Origin: Apodemus sylvaticus
Lineage: Eukaryota > Chordata > Mammalia > Rodentia > Muridae
Length of the DNA stretch: 64,000 nt
Direction of reading: 5' to 3'
NCBI RefSeq assembly: GCF_947179515.1
Contig: NC_067480.1
Location: forward strand, 15,953,877 to 16,017,876
Part shown: positions 1 to 11,148 of the stretch, in pieces
Layout of the letters: the number at the start of each line of letters is the position of its first letter
How positions within the stretch are numbered: position 1 is the first letter of the stretch
Position numbers and translations under genes: made by a program
The notes under the pieces: generated by a model
The model's database searches: none
What the model saw: only the letters and a program-made list of their open reading frames with translations
Told to the model about the DNA's origin: nothing

Positions 1-1150
1 ACAGTGCCTGTCAAAACTCAACATGTTAGAGTTGTTTATATCCTTATTTTTCTGTTTGTCATAAAGTGATCAAGATCATAAAATTTGAGATTTAAATCCA
101 TTTAAACCTTAACTTCTAGATGCAATTATGACATCCCTTTTTGGTGGAGAGCAGGATGTCATAATTGTGTATGTCTCATTTTACTACCTCTGAATGTTTT
201 TCTACGTGTTTGATAATTTATCCCATTTAAAAAATACCTAGTATAAAGATTGGGTCTACTAAATCTGTTCCTGGGATACAGAAACAAATAAGACAACGTA
301 AAAACTCTTGCATATGCTTTGTGACTGTCACTGATTTACAGCCTGGACTGTCAGTCTGTAAATCACTTTCAAATGGTTAAGAAGACTGTCTCTCACTCTA
401 CAAAGAACAAAAGCCCTCTCTCCATTGGATACAACATCTCTCAGTGTTTATCTAGTGATGGACTTATAACGTAAGTCTCTGAATTTCTAATGCAGGAAAA
501 AAACATTTAAATATGATTTTTTTTTACTATAAAGTTGTTTAGACTAGGAGTCTAGCTGCCTATGTCCCAGGTTTTTGTCTGATACTAACTGGGTAATTCA
601 GAGTAAGTTCTGGATCTCTGTTGTACCTTCCTCATGAGCAAAATAAGTTGGCACTGTAAATGTAATTTATGTTCCAACTGGAAAATTCTTCAAATTCTTT
701 TCAAAGGAATATTTACCACATTTAGGAATCATCATTACCCAAAGCACAAAAGAGTGTGTGTGAGCAAAGTGTGTGTGTGAGGGGGTGGGTAGAAGATATT
801 TTAAATACGCAGATGATATTTCCTAAGATGTAGCTGGAAGAAACTTAAGAGCCTTGTTCTCTATAATACAAAAGATCAGGTCAAATAGAAGCTTGAAGAT
901 GTCCAGTTCCCTAAAAAGTGTAAGCCAGTTAGTCTAGAAGCCAAGATCCAAATTGGACAAAAGTTATTGAGCTCTGCAATCATTCAGGCAGGTAATCAGG
1001 GAGAAGGTTGGCGAGCAAGATCAAGGTCACTGTACTGTTCATCTTATGCTAGAGGAAGCCAAGAAGAGGCACACTTGTTTCTCCTCAGTTTCACTAGGTG
1101 AAACTATGTGCTTGTTCAGATCTGGCACAGGCTGGATGACAGGTAGATTT
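1..1150. other. Unique AT-rich sequence, no gene
   Basis: No open frame with recognisable protein content and no assignable repeat. A short GTGTGTGTG-rich patch lies near 751-780. I read this as non-coding flank into which the following L1 was inserted. Confidence 0.6.
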
Positions 1151-1166
1151 TGTCCCAGTCTCCTTT

Positions 1167-2440
1167 ATTTTTTTATTTTATTCGATATATTTTTTATTTT
1201 CATTACAAATGATTTCCCCTTTTCTGGTCCCCTACTCCCGAAAGTCACATAAGCCCACTTCCCTCCCCCTGTTCTCCCACCCACTTCTTCCCACTTTCCT
1301 GTTCTGGTTTTGCCTTATACTGCTACACTGAGTCTTTCCAGAACCAGGGGTCACTCCTCTGTTCTTCTTGTACCTCATTTGATGTGTAGATTATGTTTTG
1401 GGTATTCCAGTTTTCCAGGCTAATATCCACTTATTAGTGAGTGCATACCATGATTGATCTTTTGAGACTGGGTTACCTCACTTAGTATTATGTTCTCCAG
1501 CTCCATCCATTTGCCTAAGAATTTCATGAACTGATTGTTTCTAATGGCTGAATATTACTCCATTGTGTATATATACCACATTTTTTGCATCCATTCTTCT
1601 GTTGAGGGATACCTGGGTTCTTTCCATCTTCTGGCTATTATAAATATGGCTGCTATGAACATAGTGGAACACGTATCCTTATTTCATGCTGGGGAATCCT
1701 CTGGGTATATGCCCAGGAGTGGTATAGCAGGATCTTTCGGAAGTGACATGCCCAGTTTTCTGACGAACTGCCAGACTGATTTCCAGAGTGGTTGTACCAA
1801 TTTTAAACCCCACCAGCAGTGGAGGAGTGTTCCTCTTTTTCCACATCCTCGCCAACATCTGCTGTCTCCTGAGTTTTTAATCTTAGCCATTCTGACTGGT
1901 GTAAGGTGAAATCTCAGGGTTGTTTTGATTTGCATTTCCCTGATGACTAATGAAGTTGATCATTTTTTAAGATGTTTCTCCACAATCCAAAGTTCTTCAG
2001 GTGATAATTCTTTGTTTAACTCTGTACCCCATTTTTTTAATAGGGTTATTTGGATTTCTTGCGTCTAACTTCTTGAGTTCTTTGTATATATTGGATATTA
2101 GCCCTCTATCTGATATAGGGTTGGTGAAGATTTTTTCCCAATTTGTTGGTTGCCGATTTGTCCTTTTGATGGTGTCCTTTGCTTTACAGAAACTTTGTAA
2201 TTTTATGAGGTCCCATTTGTCAATTCTTGATCTTAGAGCATACGCTATTGGTGTCCTGTTCAGGAACTTTCCCCCTGTACCGATCGATGTCCTCAAGGGT
2301 CTTCCCCAGTTTCTTTTCTATTAGCTTTAGAGTGTCTGGCTTTATGTGGAGGTCCTTGATCCATTTGGAGTTGAGCTTAGTACAAGGAGACAAGAATGGA
2401 TCAATTCGCATTCTTCTGCATGCTGATGTCCAGTTGACCT
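1167..2440 (-). mobile_element. 5'-truncated murine LINE-1 (L1Md-like) with target-site duplication
   Basis: Read on the minus strand this is the 3' end of a murine L1: the last part of ORF2, a short 3'UTR and an A tail, which appears as T-rich sequence at 1167-1200 on the plus strand. A likely TSD flanks it, ccagtctccttt (1155-1166) and ccggtctccttt (2441-2452), 11 of 12 identical. This is the hallmark of target-primed reverse transcription. It is the least diverged large L1 segment here and matches the young mouse-type ORF2 3' region from memory. The 5' break lies just upstream of the ORF2 C-terminal segment. Confidence 0.9.
1375..2440 (-). pseudogene. LINE-1 ORF2 C-terminal fragment, broken
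   Basis: The minus strand encodes typical L1 ORF2 C-terminal segments in several frames, for example KWDLIKLQSFCKAKDTIKRT near 2140-2215 and IPLLGIYPEDSP near 1690-1725. An extra GATC at about 2282-2290 (the plus strand reads ccgatcgatgtc) looks like a 4-nt tandem duplication and explains the frame change between the two open segments 2220-2411 and 1997-2296. Further stops separate the 1684-1935 segment. The endonuclease and reverse transcriptase domains are absent, so it cannot be active. Confidence 0.85.
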
Positions 2441-2452
2441 CCGGTCTCCTTT

Positions 2453-2807
2453 CATGAGGTACACCCTAACTATACTCTTTGTCAGCCATCTGAGTCAGAG
2501 CTCTTTCCTAAAATTAGTTCTTGGACAAACATACACAAAAGATTTACTTCTTTGGAGTTAATTAACAACAGTCAAAGTGAAATCGATGCTTTCTCAAGAG
2601 CAATAAGGCCACTGCCCATCAGAGGAGCTACAACTATTAGCTTAGACCTAGAAATTTAATTGGGTTCATCCTCACACTGAATCACTGTAGCCAGCAGGTC
2701 ACTATCTTTATGTAGACACTTACCCATTTTGTAGTACTAGGAAGAGGGGCTTGTATAGACTGTTGTAATCATAAAAAGAGAAAGAGGTTAGATAATATGG
2801 TTTACAG
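2453..2807. other. Short unassigned stretch between L1 and LTR
   Basis: No coding signal. Ordinary AT-rich sequence; I could not assign a repeat family. Confidence 0.5.
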
Positions 2808-3180
2808 TGGTGTGGGGGAAGGGGGTGCCCCAGCGGGCCATGCCAAATCATCCCTTCCCCCAAGGGACCAGACACACACCAGCATAGTATAGAATAGAGT
2901 TTATTTGAGGCATGGGATGGGAGTTAAGGGAGGTAGTAGAGGTAGAGAAAGGCAGAGAGAGAGAGTAGAGAAGCAGAGGCAGGCCATGACCATGTGGAGA
3001 GAAGGGGGAGGGGAAGAGAACCCAAGAGGGCAAGAAACAGACTGAGAGTGAGAGAGGTGAGAGTAAGAGGTAAGAGGAATAAGAGAGAGAGGAGGGGTGA
3101 GCAGCCCCCTTTATAGTAGGCCAGGCCTACCTGGCTGTTGCCAGGTAAGTGTAGGGAGGAGCTTAGACAGAATCCTAACA
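2808..3180 (-). mobile_element. Solo endogenous-retrovirus LTR with visible TATA and poly(A) signals
   Basis: On the minus strand the element starts TGTTAGGATTCTG at 3180 and ends ...CACACCA at 2808, so it has TG/CA termini. A TATA-type box (minus CTATAAAG) lies at 3109-3116 and an AATAAA signal at 2905-2900, about 200 nt downstream, the normal order for a retroviral LTR. The middle is a GA-rich low-complexity stretch (2950-3100). No internal gag or pol follows on either side, so it is a solo LTR. No convincing TSD was found. Subfamily not assigned; an ERVK-type rodent LTR is likely. Confidence 0.7.
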
Positions 3181-3239
3181 TAAGCTATGTAAGTGTTCTA
3201 TCACATATAGGTATGTAAATGCTTAAATAGAGATATGCT

Positions 3240-3640
3240 GATATACATTGTTATAAACTAAATTGTATCCTTTCAAATTGATATGTTGAAGCTCTGACCG
3301 CACTCCCCTCATCCTTCCCCTCACCACCCCGTATGACTGTGCTTAGAGATGTCCTTTTGCAGAGATTACTAAGATTAAATGTGGTCACTATGTGTACTCT
3401 TAATTCCATAGCGCTGAGAAAAGAAAGTGAAACTAGAGAGTTCTCCATTTTCATAGAGAAGAAACCACATGAAGATATAAGAAAGGTAACTGTTTGCCAG
3501 TTAGAAAGAGAGTTTGCATACAGTCCGATGGCACCTTGATCTTCAACTTCTAGTCTTTAGAACAGTGAGGAAAAAGTGGCTATTACTTAAAGACATGTTG
3601 TGGTATCTGGCTATGGTAATCCCAGAAGACAGTAATATAT
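3240..3640 (+). mobile_element. Ancient mammalian LTR-type repeat, diverged
   Basis: Phrases typical of an old mammal-wide LTR repeat are still readable: AAATTGATATGTTGAAGC near 3277, then CACCTTGATCTTCAACTTCT near 3531, then a degraded copy of the TGTGGTAT...TATGG end near 3598-3615. A second copy of the same type lies in opposite orientation at 23475-23745. Old, no coding content. The exact subfamily is not certain. Confidence 0.6.
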
Positions 3641-3699
3641 TTGTGTATATATATATTACCATCTATGTATATCCATGTCGATAAATATATTGTCTTAGT

Positions 3700-4036
3700 T
3701 AATTTTGTGTTACTATGAGGAGGTATGCCAAGCTAGGTAATTTATAAAGAAAAGAAGTAACTTCATAGTTACAAAGTTTGGGCAGACCAAGGCTAAGTTG
3801 CTGGCATTTGGTGTGGGCTATTCTACTGTTTCCTCACCAGGCTAAAAAGGGAAGAATAAAAGATGGGGAAACCTTTCTTTCTCTGACAGAAAAGCAGAAA
3901 AGTGAAAACATACACACTTCTACAAATATTATTTTACAGTGACACTGGTCTGTTAAGGGGCCAGAATTCATGGAGCTAAATATTTCCCATTGGGTCTTAT
4001 TTCTGAATACTTGCTTGGGGATTAGGTTTCCAACAT
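3700..4036 (-). mobile_element. Ancient MaLR-type LTR (MST/MLT-like), antisense
   Basis: The plus strand carries the antisense form of the classic MaLR LTR: GGTAATTTATAAAGAAAAGA near 3739, a TTTCCTCACCAGG phrase, and a GATTAGGTTTCCAAC end at 4021-4035. Strongly diverged. It abuts the previous ancient repeat but points the other way, so the two are separate insertions. Confidence 0.65.
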
Positions 4037-4068
4037 AGTCTTGGGTATATGTTCAGAGTGTGATGTTT

Positions 4069-4270
4069 GTCATCTATGTATCTATGTGTCTATGTATCTA
4101 TATATTTATGTATCTATCTTCTATCATCTACATTTGTATCATATATCTGTTTTCTATTATTTATTTATCATCTATCTATCCATTTATCTATCATCTATCA
4201 TTACTATCATTGTTGTACTATTATCTACCTATTAATCAATCAACCAATCTATAGCTATGATCTATCTAAT
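4069..4270. repeat. Degenerate TATC-type simple repeat
   Basis: Imperfect CTAT/TATC units with TATG and TTATT interruptions. Three overlapping low-complexity frames rich in Tyr, Ile and Ser arise from it and are not genes. Confidence 0.85.
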
Positions 4271-4853
4271 AGTTTTACACAACTGAAAACTACTTATTTC
4301 TATTTTTCCTTCTTTTCCCAGTTCTCTTCTACTTTGTTCCTCACAGTGAAGGGTCACGTATATACTAATACTAAATTTCAAAACAAGGAACATGGTTTCC
4401 CAAAGGATATCCTATTATCCAATGTGCTGTTACCATGCTACATAGGTTTCAATGTAAAAACCAATGTGGGGATCTCTCAGGAAGCTATCACAAGCTCAGG
4501 TCCTTTCCAGGTGTTTCATCAAAAGCCTTAGATGAAATCCATGAAGTGACTGTGACTTCAAAACAGGTCACCTAGAACATCTAAAATGTTCTTGTTTAAT
4601 TTCCTAACTTCAGAAAAAGAATCATTCCAGCAGGCTTGTGGTATTGCCATGTGATAACCTCTGAGGCATTGCTGTATGTTGCTTAGATCTATATTCTAGC
4701 TCACAACCCAATATATGTGTGACAGTTGTATGCTTTTTACTGTATAATTTTATAGCCCCATTCAGAGCTGCAGAAAGGCTGTGGGCATGAGACAAAACTA
4801 TTAGTTTCATGGTATCTAAAGGCTTGACTAACCTATCCTTAATCAAACAGAGG
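4271..4853. other. Unassigned sequence, no gene
   Basis: No recognisable coding or repeat content. The short frames across it have no family signature. Confidence 0.5.
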
Positions 4854-5052
4854 CAAGGGGTCAGAGAGATGATTCTCTGGTTAAGAGCACTCGGCATTCT
4901 TGCCGAAGAGCAGAGTTCAGTTCTCAGTAACCACATGATGACTCACAACTGGAGTTCCAGTTCCAGAGGATCTCATGCCTTCTTCTGGCATCCACAGACA
5001 CCAGGCATACATGTGATTCACAAACATAAAAGTTTTAAAAAAGAAAAAGAAA
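4854..5052 (+). mobile_element. SINE B3/B2-type (tRNA-derived)
   Basis: Starts GGGTCAGAGAGATG with an A-box-like GGTTAAGAGCACTCGG and a B-box-like GAGTTCAGTTCTCAG, then the CCACATGATGACTCACAACT body, the CTTCTGGCATCCACAGACACC 3' region and an A-rich tail (5030-5052). The pol III boxes are mutated. This is a tRNA-derived retroposon, not a tRNA gene. Confidence 0.9.
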
Positions 5053-5084
5053 GAAGGGACAGGCCAATTCACCCCTTACAGGTA

Positions 5085-6107
5085 ACTGCAGAAGGTGCCC
5101 AGGCCAGCTCTGAGCCACTGTGAAAACAGAATGTGTGCTGCTGAGGCAGGAAAGACAGAAGAGAGGAGCTATTTGTGTACTGTGAAGAGGCAGAACTGGA
5201 GTCATCAGGGTGGTACCTGGCGTGAGAGAGGGCTGAGGTTAAAGGCAGTGGTATCGGCGGAGTTGAATGCAGCAGTCTGCAGAGTCAACAGAGACACAGA
5301 CTCAGCCCCCAAACGTGCCACACCAGGCCACTGAATCAACTTGGCTCTGAGCAACGATGGATACCTGACTTGAAGAATGGTTCATTTCCTGGACTGGACC
5401 TTTTTGAAGGACTATCGTGGTCTGTGCTGCTGAGGGACATATGAGGGTCAGTGGTCCTGGGGGTCAGGGTCAGGTTGATGTCTATGGTCTGTGCTGTAGC
5501 ATGAAGCCAGATCGATGTCTGTGGACCATACTGTCACTGGAGGCTGTAAGATCTGAGTGGCCTATGATGCTACCTGAGGATGTGGTGGGAGTGGTCCCTC
5601 GCTACTGTCGACTAGGTAGCAAGACTAGGTCTGAGGTCTTACAGCAGCCGGGTTCTGTGTTAGTGTCTGTGGCCTGTGTTATCACCAAGGCTATGCAATG
5701 CCTGTGGTCTATGCTGCAGCCTGAAGCCACGTTGATGTGATTCACCTGCACTGCCCTTGGAGAGTAGATTTAATATCTGTGGTTGGGGTTCCCTCCGAGG
5801 ATCTTGTCTGCATCCACCGCTCTACTGCCATGAACCAGGGGCCATGTTTGTGGTCAGAGCTATAATTGGAAACTATACAGAATTTCATGATGTGCTCCCC
5901 CGACCCCGTCCCTAATAAAGTAACAGCCTAAAAAGAAAGCCATGATGAGAACTCTTGGGGTTTGGAAATGTGCCAGTGAGTATATAATGAAAATCAGACT
6001 TGTTTTTGTTTTGCTGTTTTGCTGAGAGGGGAGGTCACACATGCATGCACATGCAAGCGCACGTGTCCATGTGTGTGTGTGTGTTTGTGTGTGTGTATAT
6101 GTGTGTA

Positions 6108-6151
<44 letters not shown>

Positions 6152-6255
6152 GGGGGGCAGCTTGGATGTGGAAAGACAGGGAAATGAGTGTGATTGGGGC
6201 ATATGATGTGAAAATCCCAAAGACTCAATAAAAATATTACATTGGAAAAAAAAGA
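5085..6255 (+). repeat. Compound GC-rich repeat element with degenerate 60-90 bp units and an A-rich 3' tail
   Basis: The body repeats the phrase TGT(G/A)GTC..TGCTG with variations (near 5417, 5487, 5520, 5668, 5707), each followed by a GGAGGC/GAAGCC-like segment. It continues through an AATAAAG signal (5911-5917) and a TG microsatellite to a 3' end with TCAATAAAAATATTA and an A-rich tail (6192-6255). This layout, with a satellite-like body and a retroposon-like tail, is seen in a dispersed rodent repeat that I believe is catalogued as MurSatRep1; that name is from memory and unverified. A related 3' tail recurs at 40665-40740. Confidence 0.65.
6070..6148. repeat. (TG)n microsatellite
   Basis: Long TG run with TA and TC interruptions inside the compound element. 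The Cys/Val-rich frames here are translations of the run and are not genes. Confidence 0.97.
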
Positions 6256-6656
6256 AGAGAAAAAGAAAGAAGATGCTAGCCATGCTCCCCCGACTTAGTC
6301 ACTCACGCTCCTCTCACCGGTATTGCAGTCCACTGTCTATGCACCTGCTCCACAGTGCTCTGTCAGTATAGCAGCCGGGATAATGCTTTAACAGTGCCAG
6401 CGTGGCTTCCCATTGTTCTGAGGCTGGACCCTGAGGCTAAGGGGTTTTCTAGTTATGTGGACTGTCTCATTGCTCCCTTTCTGTCCAATTTATTCCATGG
6501 ACTGAACATATCTCTGCTGATCTTCCCCAGTATGCCCACTAGGTACTTATGGGGCCTGATGAGGACACATTCAAAGGTGTCAACACCTAGACTGGGGTTT
6601 ATTACATCACCAGTCCTCAATCTTCCAAACTTTAAACAGATGAGGCTTTTAAAAAA
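6256..6656. other. Unassigned sequence, no gene
   Basis: Moderate GC sequence between two repeat blocks. One open frame from 6355 runs into the tetranucleotide repeat and shows no protein family signature. Confidence 0.5.
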
Positions 6657-6720
<64 letters not shown>

Positions 6721-6822
6721 GCCTGTCTGTCTGTCTGTCTGTCTATCTGTCTATCTATTTTTCCGTCTATTCGTCTATCCATCCACCCACCCACCCACCC
6801 ACCCACCCACCCACCTACCTAT
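6657..6822. repeat. Compound tetranucleotide microsatellite (ATCT)n-(GTCT)n-(ACCC)n
   Basis: Sixteen ATCT units (6657-6720), then GTCT/ATCT mixed units (6721-6760), then CCCA units (6784-6812). Each block differs from its neighbour by one base in the unit, which is the pattern expected from point mutation followed by slippage. Confidence 0.97.
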
Positions 6823-8359
6823 TTGTTTTCTTGGTAAAACTACTAAACCCTTGTCTAGCTGGCTACTCTTGTTGTTGAATTGACTTATAAGTCTTAATTA
6901 TGTCCAATTATCTGCACACCCCCCACCCCACACACCCGTTTAAATGGATTTTGTGATACAAGATTCAAAATTAGGAATCTAGTCTAGGCCTTAAAATTTG
7001 GGTAACAGATATGGAAAATTTTAAGTTATGCATATGAATCTACTTGGAATAAAGGTGAAAAGGGCACAAATAGCTAAAAAGCACAGCACCGCACTGGACT
7101 GTTGAAAGCAAACTGAGGGCACTAAGTCTCACTCATTTGAATCTATGCTGATTTGCAATTCAACAGGAATTTCCACTCAGAAAGCTCGCGTTATCTACAA
7201 GTAAGTTTTACCCTCCCCCTCAAATTACAGTAGTAAGTGTAGTTTGAACAATACATTATGATTGTAACAAAATAGGAAGAAATTTCATTAAAGCAAGAGG
7301 TCTGCACAAATTTATCAGCAGTCCATTTTCTTATCTATGTTTACTGTAAATGCTTATAGAAATAGACTGTACTAGAAGTGTCCCAAATCACTAATGTGTC
7401 AATTTTAGTTTCTACTGTTATCAGCACATATTTTCTGATGATGACACACAATAGCCCTAAAATGCATTTTCACTGGATTATTGAGGTTAAATTAGCATAA
7501 GCAGAATGGTATAAGATACAAAGAGTCAAAACAACAACAACAACAACAATAACAAAAAAGCCTCTGATGGCTCTGATGGGTTTCCTTTATTTCCAACCAA
7601 AACAACCCACTTTATTTTAAAAACAGTAAAATAAAAAATTAAGAACTTGTATCTCGACAATGACTAGATTATGCTGTAGTCTGAACAGATGAAGTTCTGC
7701 TAGTGACAGTCACAACAGCAGTACTCGACTAGCGACAATCACAGTAGCAATCCTCCAAGGTGTCTAAGTAGTAGTATCCTCTGCTTCATACCTCTGAAGA
7801 CCTATTCCCTCCTGTTCCTGCCCCAGCTGTCACCGCGGCACCCTAACTGGCACCCCTCTTCATGCTAATTCCAGACTCCCTCTTCTGATGAGCCAGGCAT
7901 GAGTGCCTTGACTGTCCATTTGAGCAGATTTCAGGACAAAGATGGAGTCAGAGAATCAAGTGGTAGAAAAATATTTCTGCTTATGAACTGTAAGCTCTGA
8001 GCTAGCTGAATCTAGACCCATGTTCTAGGATCAAAACCTCCCATGACACAAAAAGACCTTCTGGCCCTGGGAGGAATAACTCGGTGGCTAACATGAAGAA
8101 AGAAACAGAGGTGACCAGCCGCAAGAGACTCTGGTTCATTTCCTGTTTCTACTTTATGAATGAACAGTGATGTCCCCTTGCTGCTTAAATTAGTTTAGGC
8201 AGAGTTTTACTTGAAATTGAGAATCTTTATATATGACTGGAATTATTTATTCGCTTTCAATGAACAATTAAATTACTCTAAATGGAAGCAGAGTTAAGTA
8301 TATTGTCTAGTTTTTTTCTTACTTGAAATAGTCAAAGAGATTTTTTTAGAAGAAAAAGT
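6823..8359. other. Mostly unique sequence
   Basis: No gene found. It includes a short (AAC)n run (7530-7555) and an imperfect 25-bp direct duplication with 29-bp period (7700-7724 and 7729-7753, CTAG.GACA.TCACA units). Confidence 0.6.
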
Positions 8360-8470
8360 GTCAGATTGGAGATGCAGCTAAGCAGTGAAGTGCTTGCTAG
8401 AATCTTCAAGTCATCCTTGAGATCCTGAATTTGAGTCTGACATAAAAAAGAAAAAAAAAAGAAAGAAAAA
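8360..8470 (+). mobile_element. Degenerate ID-like SINE (tRNA-derived)
   Basis: TGGAGATGCAGCTAAGCAG then GTGCTTGCTAGAATC, a spacer, and a GA-rich A tail (8440-8470) follow the order of an ID element, but many positions have changed. It is the only ID-like copy noticed in the window. Confidence 0.55.
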
Positions 8471-10824
8471 GAGTGAAAATCCTAAAAATCCAGGAAAATA
8501 TGTACGATACTAAATTTTTTTCTCATAAAATAGTTGTAATGTTTAGAAACCAAATTTATACCTATCTAGATTTCAAACTGTAACAAAAGAACTTGGATGG
8601 TAAATATGTTTTTAATAATAGAATTTGATCTATTGCCTTTTTCCATGAAATGATTGATGGAAAGCTCTTATTTCCTATGCTAGAGAATACGCACATCTCT
8701 CCCCATTTATACGGAAGAAAGTCTCTCAAATAAAACCAGGAGCGGATCTTGACCTCTCTCTTCTTCAGACTTTTATCGGAGCTTTTTGGGGACATGCAGT
8801 GTCTTGTGAGAGAGCCTAGACTGTGCATATTTTATCTGTGTAAGAATAGATCCAAAACCTGCACAGTCACTAGGTAAAAATGACTGTCAAATGAATAAGT
8901 GGATAGAAGATTGACAGAACCCATGCAACTTGTTTTCTTGGTTCCTGGGGGCTGGGGCTGTGACCCTTCATCCTGTTGTCTCTAGCTGAACTCTTTCTCC
9001 AGTAGCATCCGCATCACATTTACTAATGCTGAAAATAGACTTAAAAAGATATTCAGCGTAAAAGCACTTAACATCTTGCTGTAGACAACACAAAAGCAAA
9101 ACCTATAAAAGCAAAACAACAACAAGAACAAACTAAAAGGGAGTGAACGTAAGATCTGAAAGCAGTGTCTTGTTCTGTAAGTTTATTTACAGTTGCTGTG
9201 ATCTGGAAGGAGATACTGCATTGTGAGATTGATGGATGGGAGAGGGTTGTTGCCAGATGTTGACCGTGACAGGTGCATAATAAAAACGCCTTTTGTGGTT
9301 TTCCCTCAGAATTCCAAGTATATGTAGAAATAGGGGAGACACCTGCCTGCTCTTTCTCTCACTGACAGACTGCTATAGCTTCTGGAACTTTCCCTCTTAT
9401 AAAATAGGAAGCATTATTTTTGTGAAATTGTCAATGCTTTATCTAAATGTTTTCCACAAGCAAAATAAAAAACTGTAGCGAGTGCTTTTTATGTTGTTTT
9501 ACTTTACTGAATGGCTGCACTGTCTTGTAAATCCTAACCATCTGCCCTTTGGTTCGTAAGTCAGAAAGATTATTAAAAACAGAGCAAATCTATTGGTTTT
9601 ACTTTCTTTCCTGCAAAATTACGTTTGCCAAGTCACTCCCTCTTTCCATCAGGTTGGCTTATGGCTACCATGGTTTGAGAGCTATGAGCCAAGTGTTGTG
9701 TCTAAGTTAAAGGGTGGGTGTTAAGCTGTATGGAAAGGAGGTTCTATATTTGGAATTGGTGGCTTCTAGGAGGTCTTCACTGGTACACACTAGACAAGTT
9801 TCATGACTGGATCTTACAAAGTAAGATCACATAAGAAAAAAAGCTACCCCTGATCTCTAACAGGATGTGAACTCAGTTTATCCAACAGAACAAATGCCTG
9901 TGCTGAGATCTGCCTTGGAGCTTAGAGTGTGGGGCAGCTGCGATGCAGAGAGTCGTTGTTCTGTTTGGGAAGACTGTCCTATGGCAGATTTAGGCTGAGC
10001 TTGGCCATAGAGCATGAGAGAAATGGAAAGAAGGCATCCTACTGAGAAAACAGGCTCAGATCTAACTTGGAACACGCTGAGGTTTTGCCCATGGTTTCAA
10101 GGCAATTAATAATCAAACAATCCCAGAAATTTGATGTTATACTCCTTTTCCTTGACATCAAAATGTTACATGTTATCAAATAACCCTTGTTTAAAGCTAT
10201 TTTTTTTAATTTTGATATATAATGAGAGGTAAGGGTTGGGACAATATGTATAGTTATTTGGAACCATTAATTCTTCATCAGTGGATCATGTGGAAACCAG
10301 GAGAAAAGAGTGTATGACCAGGGGCAACAGCGTGTGTTAGGAAATTGAAGTTTTATATTTATTCTTTCCCCCATGTTGAAAAATTCCTTATAATGGGGCC
10401 CTTGAGCTAAAACATAGATTTGATCTTTGTGAGTTGTGAATTCCCTAATACATTCAAAAGTGGAAATGAATAGATGTTCATCCTGTTGGTCAGATCTTTC
10501 ACAAAGTATACATAGACTTTAGCGAATCACGGCGGGGGGGGGGCATTTTAAAGAGAGGAGCAAAAGAAAGCTATTTACACATGAAAATACCTTTCACCTT
10601 TATGTCTTCACCTGCAGAGGAAGTATAGACTTCCATCTTGCCTTTGAGGCTTTCTATCAAGCTTACGCTAGGAACATTGAAATGTAACCTTAACACTTCA
10701 GGGCAGCTACTGATGTGCTACTTCTTGGAAATAGTTGTTCCTTTTCCTTTCTGATTGTGAAACAAATGATATTATTGCCTCTTTAACCACCCCCAAGCTA
10801 TAGGAAAGAAGAGAATTTCCTAGG
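8471..10824. other. Unique sequence, no gene
   Basis: 2.3 kb without recognisable repeats or coding frames, apart from A-rich patches (9075-9125) and a G run (10532-10542). The short frames at 8562-8828, 9293-9478 and 9878-10075 have no family features. Confidence 0.6.
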
Positions 10825-11143
10825 TGTCATAGTTAGGATTTTACTCCTGTGAACAGGCACCATGACCAAGGAAACTCTTATAAGGACATTTAATTGGGGC
10901 TGACTTACAGGTTCAGAGGTTCATCCCATTATCAAAATGGGAACAGAGCAACATTCAGGCAGGCATGGTGTAGGAGGAGCTGATAGTTCTACACCTTCGT
11001 CTGAAGGCTGCTAGCAGAATACTGGTGTCCGTGCAGCTAGGATGAATCTTTTAAAGCCCATGCACAGTGATACACCTACTCCAACAGGGCCATACCTTGT
11101 AATAGAGCCACTCCCTGGGCCAAGCATATACAAAACCATCACA
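10825..11143 (-). mobile_element. Solo ORR1 (MaLR) LTR with exact 5-bp target duplication
   Basis: The plus strand reads TGTCATAGTTAGG...AAAACCATCACA, the antisense form of an ORR1-type LTR. It is flanked by ctagg at 10820-10824 and again at 11144-11148, a perfect 5-bp TSD as expected for ERVL/MaLR integration. The TG/CA ends are intact. At 319 bp it is close to the usual size of about 350 bp. No internal region remains, so it is a solo LTR. Confidence 0.9.
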
Positions 11144-11148
11144 CTAGG

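Noticed and set aside
4854..5052. tRNA-like A and B boxes
   Set aside because: The body, the A-rich tail and the downstream CTTCTGGCATCC segment identify a B3/B2 SINE. No cloverleaf acceptor stem closes.
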